NCBI GenBank assembly: GCA_027886185.1
Contig: WOAB01000098.1
Span: forward strand, 2,790,001 to 2,854,000
Direction: 5' to 3'
Length of the DNA: 64,000 nt
DNA from: Rheum nobile
Lineage: Eukaryota > Streptophyta > Magnoliopsida > Caryophyllales > Polygonaceae
Positions 40,579 through 52,845 of the stretch are shown piece by piece. The translations under genes and the position numbers were made by a program. The first letter of the stretch is position 1, and each line of letters opens with the position of its first letter. The notes beneath the pieces are model-generated. The model searched no databases, was not told where the DNA came from, and saw nothing but the letters and a program-made list of their open reading frames with translations.

Positions 40579-43500
40579 TTCTCCCCTTCTTGAACTCGAA
40601 TCGTCCTAGGTTCATCATCAGAGTAGTCATCGACAATGAAGGGAGAAAGGTCGGCGACATTGAACTTGGAATGGACGCTATAGTCGTCGGGAAGCTCAAG
40701 AAGGTAAGCATTATTCCCAAAGCGTTGGAGAACTCGAAAAGAACCATCCCTTCTAGCATCCAGCTTGGACTTTCGCTTGTTGGGGAACCGCTCCTTCCTC
40801 AAGTGCAACCACACCAAGTCGTCGACTTTAAAAATCACCTTCTTCTTGCCCTTGTCAGCCTAATTCTTGTATTGCTTAGCACGTTTCTCCAGTTGCACCC
40901 GAGTATGCTCATGGAGTGCTCTCACGATCTCATCTCGCTTCAAGGCATCAAAGTGCTCCTTCTCCTTCATGGGTTGGGGCGTGAGATCCATCAATGTGTG
41001 AGGTTGCGGCTGTAGACAACTTCAAAAGGAGTCATCTTGGTTGCAGAGTGAACGGACCTGTTATAATGTCTTCCAAAAACAACTCAAAAACCTAGCATCA
41101 CATTAAGAAACAATAGTGCAAGGCACATCATGCAACATACCTATCTCATTAAAGAAAAGGTCAGCCACAAGCATTACATCATCGGTCTTATGACATGGTA
41201 TGAAATGAGCCATCTTAGAAAACCTATCGACTACAATAAATATAGAATCTTTCCCCTTCTTAGTCCTTGGCAATCCCACAATAAAGTCCATCAAAATGTC
41301 CTCCCATGGGGCCGTAGAGAGGGGAAGAGGAGTATACAATCCATAGGGGTTCATCTTAGACTTAGCTTTCAAACAAGGCCCACAAGAATTGCAAAAATGC
41401 AGCACATAGTGACTCATCTTAGGCCATAAGAAATCTTCCTGTAAGCATGCAAAGTGTTTGTTACCCCAAAATGGCCTCCAAGGCCTCCCTCATAGGCCTC
41501 CTATACTAACACCTTACGTATAGATGATCTGGGAATACACAAATTGCCAGATTTAAACAAGTAGCCATCATCAACATAAAAGTTGTTCAAGGCTCCCTTA
41601 ACCAAGCAATGATCATAGATATCCTTAAAGAATACATCAAGCGCATAGAAATCTTTAATCAAAGCAAAACCAAGTAACCTATCATCCAATTGGTTCAAGA
41701 GAACATACATGCGAGAAAGGGCATCAACTACCACATTCTCCTTTTCGTTCCTATGTTTAACGACGTAAGGGAACATCTCCATGAACCCTAGCTATCTGGA
41801 ATGTCATTGGCTAAGCTTGCTTTTCCCCTTCAAGTACTTCAACGCCTCATGATTAGAGTGAATGACGAACTCTTTGGGCCAAAGGTAATGTTGCCAAGTT
41901 CTCAATACCCGAATAAGAGCATAGAGCTCTTTATAATAATTGGGGTAGTTACAACGATGGGGCATGACATAGGCGATCTTTGAGAGCACAAAAGGTATCC
42001 TCATGGGACTTCTTCTACACAAATGGTGTCGTCTTCTTTGTAAGCTCGGTCACGGGGGCTGCAATGGAGCTAAAGTTGCGCATAAAACACTGATAAAATC
42101 CAGCTAGGCCAAGGAAAGAGCGCACCACATGGGGGTGGTAGGCACGGGTCAATATTGAATGGACTTGATCTTCTCTTCATCAACCATGAGACAATCCTTG
42201 CAAATAACAAAACCAAGTAGAATAGTAGATTCTGAACAAAAAGTTCACTTCTTAAGGTTGGCATAGAGTTTCTCCATGTGGAGACATTCCAAAACATCCC
42301 TAAGATGGCCCACATGCTCACCTAACGTCTTATTATAGACAAGAATATCATCAAAATAGACGATAATGAATTTCCCTAAGTAGGCCCTAAGAACATGATT
42401 CATGAGTCTTATAAAGGTGCTAGGAGCATTAGTAAGACCAAAAGGCATCACTAACCACTCATTAAGGCCATGCTTGGTTTTAAACACTATTTTCCATTCA
42501 TCAATCTCTTTCATGTGAATTTGATGGTAACCACTCTTTAAATCTATCTTAGAAAATAGTGTAGCACCATGCAATTCATCCAATATATCATCAAGTCTAT
42601 GGAAAGGGTGACGATACTTAATGGTAATTTGGTTAATCGCCCGACAATAAACACACATTCTCCATGTTCCATCCTTCTTAGGCACCAAAATAACCGGAAT
42701 GGCGCAGGGGCTAACGCTCTCACAAACATACCCTTTATCTATCAGCTCTTGGACTTGCCTTTGAAACTCATTTATCTCATATGGACTTGTTCTATAACCT
42801 ACGCGATTCGGGAGGGATGTGTAGGGGACAAAATCAATATGATGCTCGATCCCTCTAACCAGTGGTAGTCCTTCTAGAAGGTAAGTGGGTAATGTCACTC
42901 AGGGATAAATAAAAATCTTTATAAATAAGAAGCAAAGAAGACTATCCTCCCTGAATAGCTTGGGTAATGTCATGACTACGTGCAAGAAGGACCCGGTTCT
43001 CGCACTTCCCTTTAAGGGGGATGGTTGGTTTCTTTGAGGAGGTCGTTGGGGGCGCCGACTAACGTTACAACAACTTCCACCATCAATTATGACGATGTAG
43101 TTAGCGCCTTTGATTTTGTAGTGAGTATGGAATAAGGCCTCTTGATGTATAGAAGGTGGGACCTCCTGAACCGTGAGTGCACGACAAGTGACCAGATTGA
43201 GGAGGCTTTCTTAAAGGTCGGGAATATAGAGGCCCAGATCCGTAGGGTCCTCTTGAGTAACCTCCACATAAGGGGAAGCGGTGTGGACCTTCTCGTCGTC
43301 ATCCTCAGACTCATATGTGGCATAATGTGTGAGGAGCACTTTCTTCTGGTTGGGGAAATCACGAGCAATATGCCCACGCCCTTGACACTTGAAGTAGGGA
43401 GTGTCACGAGGTCTATCTGTATTGGGAGTGCCAACAAGGCGGCGACCTGGGGTTCCGTCAAGGGAAGGGCCACGAGTGGTGGATGAAGGACCCTTCTCTG

Positions 43501-44582
43501 TCTTTGGGGTAGCCTGCAAGGAAGAGTTAGGAGAAAATGAAGAAGAAGGAGAATGGCTAGAGGAATACATCATCTTATGCATAAGCCTTCTTGCGTTGTA
43601 ACTAATTGTGAATCAACTCTGCCTCGTGCACCATGGTGGGAACATCTCCAATATCTTGGACCTCCAGAATGTCACGAATATCCAAATTGATGCCCGTAGA
43701 AATGCAGCTTGAAGGGCTTTAGGGCCAGGGTGGATTTTGGCCTTATACGTCAAGTTCTCGAGATCATTAAAGAGCTCAATAGGAGATTGGGTGCCCTGGC
43801 AGCACATAGCCACTCTATTCTGCATGAGCTGCTTGTAATTTGGAGGAACGTAGCGCTTCCTCATGAGATACTTGAGCTGAAACCATGTCTCAACATGGGG
43901 TTGATAACGGCGGGCGCGCTCTTCGCAAGTGCGCTGCCACTAAGCACGAACATAGGTGGTGAAGTGGATAGTAACTACTTGAACCCTCTCATGCTCATGG
44001 TAATTGCAATGATCCAGCACATATCTAGTGTTGTACTCCCACTCAACATATGACGTTGGTTCACTTACACCTGCAAAAAAGGTTCAATTTTAACTTTAAT
44101 ATCACGACAAGTAGCATTACCTTGGCAACCATGGGGAAGATGGTTGTGAAGACCAAAGATCTCATCATCGCATTTCAGATCACCATAATAGTTCTCAAAG
44201 TCTGGATGCCAAGGTGGTTGGGAAGCGTGGTGAGGCAAATCTCAAAAGCCTCAAAGCGGGGAGCAGCGGACCGTGGGATCGGGGCACGGGGCTGCCCGAG
44301 TGGTACCGGTGGAGGGGGCGGATTGAAGGCGGCGACGCTGGTGCATGTGGCCTACTGGGTATCAAAATCGAGCAAGGAGGAATGGTCATTGTGGACATTC
44401 CGAGGAGTAGAACGAGTGACCTCGGGGCGCAAGCTATCCCTAGTTGTGCCACCTCCCTTCTAATGTCAGCTGAGATTGAATGGAACTAACTTCAGACGAG
44501 CATCAATGGTGTCTTGAATGAAAGTCTTGGCATTGTCATCATTGCCTGAAGTGGCCTCCATAATTTTCTTGTCCTTAGACAT
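40287..44582 (-). pseudogene. Decayed gag-pol of the 39.8-46.2 kb element
   Basis: Reading leftwards from ATG 44582, gag fragments include CFKC-like knuckle remains (YFKCQGRGHIARDFPNQKK near 43450, with two Cys changed). Reverse transcriptase is open at 42898-42245, with VPKKDGTWRMCV, FSKIDLKSGYHQI and YFDDILVY. RNase H fragments lie at 42022-41804. Integrase at 41417-41103 has CGPCLKAKSKMNPYGLYTPL, MDFIVGLPRTKKG and VVDRFSKMAHF. The C-terminal domain at 40838-40527 has WLHLRKERFPNKRKSKL, and the tail ends LTRARARKIKEA. Frames shift between these parts and stops are frequent. Pol would make, cut and insert the element's cDNA. The domain order is that of Ty3/gypsy. Confidence 0.8.
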
Positions 44583-45418
44583 GGTACCTAGACAACAAAA
44601 GGGAAAATGAGGTTCTAAGGCAATCCTAAAAACTGGTCAAAGGGCGATAGAATTGCAAGAAGAACAAGGACATGCAAATGTTAAGCCTTCGAATTGAAAA
44701 GTGCAATGAACTTCACCAACTAAAAGCAAGAAATATAACCAGAAGGAAGAAAACACAACTAATTGCAACAAGAAAGGGAGTTGAAGAATTAACAATCTCT
44801 ACCACCATTGGATTTTTTTGTTTGTTACACGCAGAAGTCTTGGCTCACTTTGTAGCTGACTTCATTGTTTGCATTTTTTCTGTGTGAAAGTATTGGCTCA
44901 CTTTGTAGCTGACTCATTTTGTTTAACTAGAGATGCAAATAATGCAAGAGCAAGAAAGTAGTGCAACTAACAACTAGAATAAGTCAAGCATATAGTGTAA
45001 AAGTAATTGAACATCAACAAAAAGAAACAACAAAAACAAAAACTTGAACTAATGTGAAATTCTAGAAAATAAGGGTAAAAAAATATAGGGTTACCTAAAA
45101 AAGGAGAAGGAAGGGTGGAATATGTGAAATTGGGTGGGAAAAGATGGGCGTTAGACTGTGGGTGGCGGAAGGGGGGAATTGGAATTGCAAATTGGAGGGG
45201 GGGTACTTAAGTGTGAGAGAGGACTTGGGAGGGGGAATGACGTAGGGGAAAAGAATGGGGGGTGTCGGGGGGTGGTGAGCAGCCGTGGAGTGTGGTGGTG
45301 GTGCGATGGTTGTTTCTAGGGTTCGAATGTAGAACAAACTAAACGAGATCTTAAATGCAGAAATGAAACAAATTGAAACTTGTAAAGCAAAGTAAATCTT
45401 GCCTTTAAACACTGGAAA

Positions 45419-45430
45419 TCTAATACCACT
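45419..45430 (-). other. Primer-binding site (initiator Met tRNA type)
   Basis: Immediately after the 5' LTR end GTATCA on the minus strand come AG and then TGGTATTAGA. This is one base away from the common TGGTATCAGA of plant retrotransposons primed by initiator methionine tRNA. Confidence 0.75.
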
Positions 45431-46153
45431 TGATACGTGACAAACTCCATTCGCCATAATTGATGTTTGGTCTCGTCTTGGAGACAAGATCTGGGTTTCC
45501 TTCGCCTTTCGAAACTCAACAAAGAACTCAAATTCAAGTAGGAAAGACTAGATGAAAGGAAGAACACGAAACTTCAATTGCAATACGGACGAAAGAAATC
45601 ACATATTTGTTGGGGATAAGAATTACACAAGCACCAAGCCAAATGCTTATGTCTTCAAATCTGTCTATTGATGAGGAAGAGAGGCTCTTAAATAAGTATT
45701 AAGATTCTAACATAAAATCCCTAGAGACTAAAATACAAATTAACCCCATTAAAACAAAACCCGGTAAAAAACCGGAAAAGTCCTATCGTGCACGGGCCGT
45801 GCACTTCAACTGGGAGTTGTGCACGGGCCGTACATAGTCCGTGCACTTCCACTGGGAGCTATGTATGGTCCGTGCATTATTGTTCACGGGTCGTGCACAG
45901 TTTGTGCACCTTATCTAAGTGTTGTGCACTCTCGGGATCAACATTTGGTGTACAATCCATGTCCTCTCCTCGGGTCAACAACGTGACAAGCCGTTGCTCC
46001 CAGGGATGGTCTATGGTGGCCGCCAAGCGATGGATGAGTCCGATTGTCGCCTCATTGATCTTCTGAGCCCAAGCCCTTCTGAGAGGACCATGTGTTGGCA
46101 CTGAAATCATCTCCTCGACGTCATTCATAGTCATCGCCAGGCGGGTGTCATCA
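45431..46153 (-). repeat. 5' LTR of the 39.8-46.2 kb element
   Basis: It begins TGATACGTGACAAACTCC on the plus strand and ends TGTCATCA at 46153, the same ends as the LTR at 39776-40578. It includes GTGCACGGGCCGTGCA-type palindromes at 45788-45912 and the reading frame tail VPTHGPLRRAWAQKINEA. Confidence 0.8.
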
Positions 46154-46158
46154 TCTAT

Positions 46159-46737
46159 AGCCACATCCATTTCCCTAGGCTGTTCCTCTTGGGTCACAAG
46201 GACTGGTGGAGTTTTTCTATCACTAGGCCTAGTCACGGCCTTCTTGCCACTACAAGAAGCAACAACATCGTCACTATCTGAGGATGGCAACACGTCAACT
46301 TCATCCTCATAAATGTAGTCTCCACAGGGTGTCACAAGGGCATACTTATGATTTGGAAAAACATTAGCGAAATGGTCTCGCCCTTCACACATGACACACT
46401 TAATGCCGGGTACTCTAACCCAGGGTTATGGAGTTTCTCTTTCCATACCCTTGAATGTGCTAATAGAAGACATAGATGAGTCGTAGACTCCCTTAGGCTG
46501 CACGGAAGGGTTAGAAGAATAATTGTATAACCACAAAAAAGAAGGGTTAGATGTGTACGTTGTTGGTCCATTAGGAGACCAATTAGTAGATCTCCGTACC
46601 TCTTTATATGTGGACTCATGAGCATGAGCACGAGGGCGTCTATATACATTGTCAAGTAGGTTGTTCATCATCTCATTCATATTGTTCAATATGTGTCTGG
46701 TATGGTCCATGGAGTTTGATATAAACATGGTAAACAA
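46159..46737 (-). pseudogene. gag remnant of the split non-autonomous element (right part)
   Basis: On the minus strand the frames 46737-46426 and 46392-46159 give a gag C-terminal region: MDHTRHILNNMNEMMNNLLD, then VRVPGIKCVMCEGRDHFANVFPNHK, a zinc-knuckle relic, and an acidic linker (DEVDVLPSSDSDDVV). The sequence is cut at 46158 by the insertion of the neighbouring element and continues at 39770. No pol is present on either side. Confidence 0.5.
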
Positions 46738-47669
46738 TTAGGAATAGTCAATCATCAAGTGTCTCAAAAAAGGACTTGTTATCAAGTCAAAACCTCAAAA
46801 TGTTCAGCAAGAAAGGTGAGGTAATAAGGTAAGCAACAAGGTAGTAATGGAACTAGGTGTTAAGATAGTTAGGAATTGATGCAAGGCAATTATGTTCAAG
46901 AAACAAGAAGAGCTATGCTGAAAATTCCTAAGGAAGACCAACTATGCAAACAAGTCAAGATGTACTTAATCAAGAATAATCAAGAAAAACAACCTATATT
47001 CAAGGGTAATCAAAGGAAACTAACGTGATTTTTATAAAACAAGTAATCACGTGTGGCTAGAATGTGCAAAAATGAATCAACTTCTGAGCAAGAAACCCTA
47101 TTTGCACGACTAGATCAAGAAATGTAATGTGATGCAAGAGGAAAACTTTTCACAAAATCAATGGTCAAGATAGTTTCAAGAAGAGACACAATCAACCTAG
47201 ATAAATTTGAGTTTTCTAAGTCCTTTTCTTGAAGTTTTCTTGGCCTTTGGCCGAAGTCTAGATGTTTTCTTTTGTAGATTGTGATGCAAGAATTGAACAA
47301 GCAAGCAATTTGTTTTTTTTACTCGACCTCGAATTAGGTGAATCAAAGAGGCTCTACCAAGCAACAAGCTTATAATAAACACGGCTGGAAAAGAAGAGGA
47401 AAAAAATACAAGGATCAAATTACAAGTTGTAGAAGCAAGATTATGCAAGAGCAAGAAAATCACAAAACTTAGCATGCAAGGTTCGTAATTCTCAAGCAAA
47501 ATATCATGCAAGGCAGTAACTTGAAGCACGAACAAGATAGTAATGCAATGAAATCCAAATTAACTCCTAAGGTGGGGATATTGGGGCGCAAGACAACCTA
47601 AAGGCCAACTAGGGTTTTGACGACGAGCAAGGGTTAGGCGCGACAAAGGAGTGGCCTTTGGGTCGTGGT
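46738..47669. other. Leader-like stretch, no gene
   Basis: The sequence is A-rich with frequent CAAGAA and AAGCAA phrases, like the untranslated leaders of the neighbouring minus-strand elements. It is cut at 47669 by the LTR of the next element. No coding sequence is supported. Confidence 0.4.
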
Positions 47670-48220
47670 TGGTACACCCCAGACCTTGACGAGAAAGGAC
47701 GGGGAGGACATGATGAGCCTTAGGTACACTAGCCCCATCACCCGAGCCTGCACTCGAGCCATCGAGCGTGCCACTCAGAGCATCGTCTCCAATGCACTCG
47801 CTTGCAATGGCATGACTATGACATCTACCGCCATCGTGACATTGGCAACATTTGACAACCCCACAACATGCCCTTAGCACAATACGCCCCTCGCAGCAGC
47901 CTTGCCGCGAGCCTATGAGCCCATGTTTTGTCATTTTGAGGTTATTTGATCGAACATTTTGAGAATTTATGTTTTGAGTTTATTTCCCCGTTCTAGTACT
48001 TTCTTTTTTTAGCATTCCTATTTTGGGCGTGTATGGCTCACTTGTGGTGGACATCGACCCATTAGTATTGGCCCAGGGCCGAGCACTTAGACATATTTAC
48101 GCCAACTCTTGGCTTCTTTTTGTTGTTGCGTTTAACCAAGTTTAATTTGAAGTGAGATTATCGTCATTAAACCCTAGGCGTCACAATTTGTGTTTTTTCA
48201 ATCCTATTGAGCCACCACGC
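47670..48220 (+). repeat. 5' LTR of the 47.7-58.1 kb element
   Basis: It starts TGGTACACCCCAGACC. It matches the 3' copy at 57569 through CATGTT...TTGATCGAACATTTTGAGA to GCGTCACAATTTGTG and GAGCCACCAC. It includes coding-like phrases (SPITRACTRAIERA) equivalent to the pol tail, so again the tail is LTR-encoded. Confidence 0.65.
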
Positions 48221-48334
48221 GACTCAACCTCCAATTGCACCCCATTGCGATCGAACCTACTCGCCCCTCCTTGAACCCATTCGAGTGCAAAAATGCCGAC
48301 AACATGTATTTTCATGGAGGTCATCACATAGCGC

Positions 48335-49942
48335 ATGGATCCCCCTTCACATGCGCAAGGCCTTGACGCAAACACGCGGCCCCGTGACAAAGGCAAGGGC
48401 ATCATGCCCTCCACCTCGCAGCATGCCTCCTTGAGGCGACTAAATTCAGTCATTGAGAGCCGCCATGAGCCGCCTCCCGTCCATGACCGCTACCAACCAT
48501 GGCATGCGCACCATGATGATGACTCCTATGATGGAACATACACTAGATCCGATCGGTGGCTACAGGACCGTGACATGATCTATGTTAACATGCGGGATCA
48601 CTGCAAGCGCACCGAGCGCCACGCACACAGCTATGTCTCTCGCAACAACTATGAGCGCCACCCTGCCCGCGACCAATTCTTGGAGTCTGACCAAGACAAT
48701 AACAACCTTGGGCCCGCTTCACAATGGCGCCATGGTCACCCCCTATTGAAGAGCCCATAGAGTCACTCTAGCATCCGGACGGGTAAATTCCAGAACACGC
48801 GCCAGACAATGGCGCCCGTGACTATGCGTGCCATGGTGCCGAGCACTATGATTGTCGAGCCATAGAGCGCTATGAGCACGATGACTATGAGGCGACCCCA
48901 CCATCACCCTTAGGGCCCACATCATGCACGCCATGACGACTATGAGGCGTGGTGCCTCGCGCCCCCAGTCCCCACCGCGCAACGTGACATTATTGTAGGT
49001 TTTGAACATTTTGCAGGTGAACATGGCCTTTCTAAATTTCTTGAGTGGAAGCAATCGACTGAATATGCATTAAGCCATTGCTTCTACGAGGAGCATGAGA
49101 AGGTAGAAATTGCCATCATGCACTTCACCAACGCGGCTCGGTCATGGTGGCATAGGCTCACGGAGAAGCGACGTCGCCACAACTGGAGACCCATAGTCAC
49201 ATGGGAGCAATTGGTCCTTGTTATAACCAAGAAGTATGTTCCATAGGACTTAAAGGACCAAATGCAGCTTAAGATAGCCCTAGCTCGCCAAGGCACTAAA
49301 ATACCCCTAGAGTTCTTCTTTGAGCTCGAAGACCAACATCACAAGGCCGGTATGAGTGCCTGCGCTTCAGAACTCTGCACCAAGTTTCTTAGTGCCCTCC
49401 ATGTCGCAATTAAGGACTAGCTGGAGATCCTTCCCATGAAGGACTTGAATGCCTCACCCACACGGCCATTCAAATTCACAACCTTCTCATGCGCAAGAAG
49501 CGTTAGCCTTGGACCACTTCGGCCACAAAAAAGGTATGATTCTCGTCCTAGTCAATTTGTTTCATCTAATATACCCCTAATGCGCATGCTAGGTTTAGTT
49601 CCCCACAAGGCACTTGAGGAGCATCCGTGGCTGTGGAGACGCCGCGCGCTGCTGCACTCGCCGCGCAATGCACTTACCGTGCCAGAGACTAAGTTTGTCT
49701 TAAATGTGGTGGTCGTGGGCACATGCAGCGGAACTACCCTAATCAGAAAAAGGTGTTGTTCACAACTGCATCAGGGTGTAAGTCCTACGAAAAATATGCC
49801 ATGGAAGAGCTTGCACCAAAGGTGGAGGAAGAGGACGACGAGGTTGCTTACGTTTGTGCCTCCCATGACAACCAAGTGGGCACTCCTTTGAGCCTAATCA
49901 CGCGGCCCGTCCTCACCGTCAAGGAGGCTGATTTGATGGACT
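48335..49942 (+). pseudogene. gag relic of the 47.7-58.1 kb element
   Basis: The frame starting near 48335 (MDPPSHAQGLDANTRP) is acidic and His-rich. The gag core follows from about 48985: VGFEHFAGEHGLSKFLEWKQ, YALSHCFYEEHEKVEIAI, RSWWHRLTEK, PLEFFFELEDQHHKAG. A zinc knuckle relic (CLKCGGRGHMQRNYPNQKK) lies near 49690-49750 and an acidic linker ends at 49942. Stops lie at 48758, about 49243 and elsewhere, and frames shift. Confidence 0.7.
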
Positions 49943-49953
49943 AACGGGAAAAC

Positions 49954-50625
49954 TTGTTTCAAACTCGTTGCTTGGCCCAAACCGCCTCATTGAGAGTCAT
50001 CATAGACGCTAGCAATTATTGTAACATCATTGACGACAAGGTGGTAAAAAACCTTAATCTGACAACTCCTCACCCACAGCCGTATGGACTTCAATGGATA
50101 TCTGAGGGTAAGGGTGATGTGGTAACAAGGCAATGCCGCAACACGTTTCAAATTGGTCATTAGAATGATACGATTATGTGTGACGTTATTTATATGGATG
50201 CTAATCATCTACTTCTTGGTCGTTCTTGGCAGTCTGATCGACGCGTCCTACATGATGGCTTCTTAAACACATATGTGTTTATGCATGGAGGGAAGCTCTT
50301 CATCTTGCTGCCCATGACGCTCCAAGAAATACTTCAAGATCAAGTGGAGCGCAGCCGCTTAAAAGCAATCAAAGCCGCTAAGGATGCCAGCGCCAAAGGA
50401 AATGACACCAGTAGCGTGCCCCCAACCCAAGCCATGCTCCAGCGACCAGCCAAAGGTGACCGCGGTGCCCCAATTGGCCGCTACCAGGCTCTTGTGGGCC
50501 GCTGCAGCAGCACCTTGTCACATGTCCCAAACGACCGCGACAACATTCTTTGTGCGCACTCCAGTAGTATCATACAGCGGGCCCCCGATGGCCGTGACCA
50601 GCTTCCTGCCGTGCGCCCCTAGAGA
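49954..50625 (+). pseudogene. Protease region relic, cut by the nested element
   Basis: The frame reads ASLRVIIDASNYCNIIDDKV, where the catalytic D-S/T-G of the aspartic protease has become D-A-S, then MDANHLLLGRSWQSDRRVLH and DGFLNTYVF, usual for the protease-to-RT linker of this group. A stop lies near 50161. The frame ends at 50625, where CGCGC and the LTR of the inserted element start. Confidence 0.65.
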
Positions 50626-50630
50626 CGCGC

Positions 50631-51696
50631 TGACAAGGATCGACTTGGATGAGCTTCGGTGCAAGTGCTTGGCCGGTCGTCACCCTTCGGCAAACCGGGG
50701 AGGCGTCTTTGGGAGCGGGCTACAGGGCGGCGTTGGAGTCGTTTTGCGGCGGACTTGGGCTGAAGTAGTGGTGGATGAGGTTGAGATTGGTAGTGTAGAA
50801 GGGGCCTGGTGGTGCCCACGTGGGCCTCGAGATATCGGGGGTGGAAGTGAGGGTGGTTTCGGTGGAAACCCTAGCGGTGGAGGGTGATTTAGGGTTACGA
50901 TTTGAGGGAGGCTTGGAAGCGTTGGGGGAGGCGCTTGGTGTTGGTTGGGTGGCTTATGAGGTGTAGTTTGAAGGGTGGAAACAGCGGCGGTGGAAGGTGG
51001 AAGTGCCGAGGGATAGCTTGCTCTCAATGGATGTGACTCACCACGTTGAACAAGGGTTCTTGAACCTAGCTTGGATATGACTCACCAAGGGGATTCAAGG
51101 AGCGATTTGGATGATTTGATATGACTCACAAAGAAGCAAAATAGCATGAGCTTAAGGATGAAAATCTCTCTTGAGAGTGTTTGTTTGATTCAAGATTAAG
51201 CTAAAGAAGAAATGAGGGGTGACGGCGACCTTATACCCTAGAAGCCGGCCCTCAAGCAATTGTTTGCAGAAAATTAACTCCTAACATCATGCATAAAATG
51301 CTAAACCAATGTCTTAAAAATGTCATTCAATCAATGCCTTAAAAAGGCCCTTGAAAAGTGCCTTAAGTCTCGTTTGGCACCGAGATTGTCATCAAGGAGA
51401 AGAAGTCTCCTAGATGGCTTGTTGTAGGCCTCTTCTTTGGTGATTAGGAGAGTGGATGGGCCGTCCTCCTTGCTTGCCAAAAGCCCATTAGAAAGTAGGC
51501 CTAGATCAAGTGATCGTTGGAGCTCCTAATTGGCCTTTGCTCGAGTGATGCATATGGGCTTGTCCTTCTCTTCCTTGGGCTCCTCTTCCTTGGGCTCCTC
51601 ATCCTTGGGCTTGCTACCTTGCTCCTTGGCTGGTCCTCCATGCCTTCCTCCTTGTTGAGCTTGTCCAAGTCTTGAAGATGGGACAAAATCACATCA
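50631..51696 (-). repeat. 3' LTR of the nested element
   Basis: It starts TGACAAGGATCGACTTGG and ends ATCACATCA on the plus strand. It differs from the other LTR mainly by scattered substitutions and one extra 15-bp TCCTTGGGCTCCTCT unit. The element's reading frame extends into it on the minus strand. Confidence 0.9.
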
Positions 51697-52845
51697 TCCT
51701 CCCCCCCTTCAAAAAGATTCGTCCTCGAATCTGAGTGCACTTCAAGAAATAGGTTTAGAGCACACAAAACTGCACAAAGAAAAACAAGGAAGTGAGAGAC
51801 CAAAACATCTTTAGGGGAAGCAAGGTACATGTAAGCAAGCATGATTAGTTCCATTGAGTATCCATGGATGAATTTCCATGCACAATTATTTTCCAACTTC
51901 AGCCTAAAGATGTGCTTAAGTATAGAACATGAGATGCACATGACATACTTTGTAACAAATGCAATGTATAGGACCATTTTTTTTATCATGAAACAAGAAT
52001 TGTGAATGAGAACAATGATGCCCACATGAATGTCTAGTTCTACATGCAAAAACTGAATGCAAGGACTTGTATACATGTTGATCACAAACTAAAGGTATCT
52101 CACAAGTCATGAATAGAATAAGAGAACTATGATGTATGCATGAGTATCTAGTTTCACCTTCAAAAATAGATTCATGAACTAGGGACTCTCTAACCCTTGA
52201 AAAGAATTCAGTTTGATGCAAGGGGGAAAGAAGAAACTGAGTAGAGTCAAGTGATACTCCCCTAGAATGAGCCTTGGATTGAACATCCTTCTTGTCATGG
52301 TCTAAAGTGCTCTTGAGTTTGGAAGGCTTATCATCCTTAGCGTCAACCTCTTCTTGAAGTAGGAATGGCAAACATGAAGGAACCTTAGATGTTGCATCCA
52401 TCCATGGAGTAGCCAAAGAATTGAGTGAGCTACGGGCAATGATGGGTGGACGTGTTCCTTTTGTAGATGAAAGAGATAGTTCTTCAACTTCCTCCTCCTT
52501 TTACGTAGGCTCTTCTTCTACGTGCTCAGTCGGTTCCTCATTTTCTTGCTTTGGCCGAGGTGGTGGAGCATATTTCCTAGGCTGCAAGGGTGGCAACTCA
52601 CACTTATACTCTTGCACCTTTGGCAGGGTGGAAGTGGCACTAGGTGTAGAGGAATGCCACGGTCGAGAGGCCTCAAGCCTTCTTTGTTGTGTCTCTTGAA
52701 GGCGCACATCAAGTCTACTTGCCCACCCCTGAATAGCCTCCATTAGGGATTGTAAGGTGGGGGGCTCGTTGATGGTCAAGGCGGTCTTGCCCCCACCGGA
52801 TTCCTTGGAGTTGTCTCCCATAATAGACCTAGCAAAAGCACTCAA
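51501..52845 (-). pseudogene. gag-like ORF of the nested element, reaching into the LTR
   Basis: From about 52845 the minus strand reads MSAFARSIMGDNSKESGGG, TLQSLMEAIQGWASRLDVRL (a gag-like helix), then Pro/Glu-rich stretches to a stop near 52501. A second stretch reads SRTNLFEGGEDDVILSHLQDLDKLNKEEG, then MEDQPRSKVASPRMRSPRKR and SNDHLI, ending at 51501 inside the 3' LTR. The middle is frameshifted or non-coding. No enzyme domain is present. Confidence 0.5.
51697..51712 (-). other. Polypurine tract of the nested element
   Basis: Read on the minus strand, TTGAAGGGGGGGAGGA lies directly before the TGATGTGATT start of the 3' LTR. It is at the same time in frame as part of FEGGEDDV. Confidence 0.85.

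Larger units (their letters stand above)
39776..46153 (-). mobile_element. Complete but decayed Reina-like Ty3/gypsy element, target duplication TCTAT
   Basis: The 6.4-kb element has two LTRs, an initiator-Met-tRNA-type primer-binding site, gag-pol relics and a polypurine tract, all on the minus strand. TCTAT lies at 39771-39775 and 46154-46158. The reverse transcriptase motifs (CAIPVILVPKKDGTWRMCV, IIVYFDDILVY) place it near the Reina group. Many stops and frameshifts make it inactive. Confidence 0.8.

Noticed and set aside
45431..46153. This LTR as the 3' LTR of a separate element to its right
   Set aside because: The TCTAT duplication shows it is the 5' LTR of the 39.8-46.2 kb element; the gag relic to the right is the host of that insertion.
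50619..51027. Pro-rich minus-strand frames (HPPPLGFPPKPPS type) at 50.6-51.0 and 53.7-54.2 kb as genes
   Set aside because: They are identical stretches within the two LTRs of the nested element, so they are LTR sequence, not separate genes.
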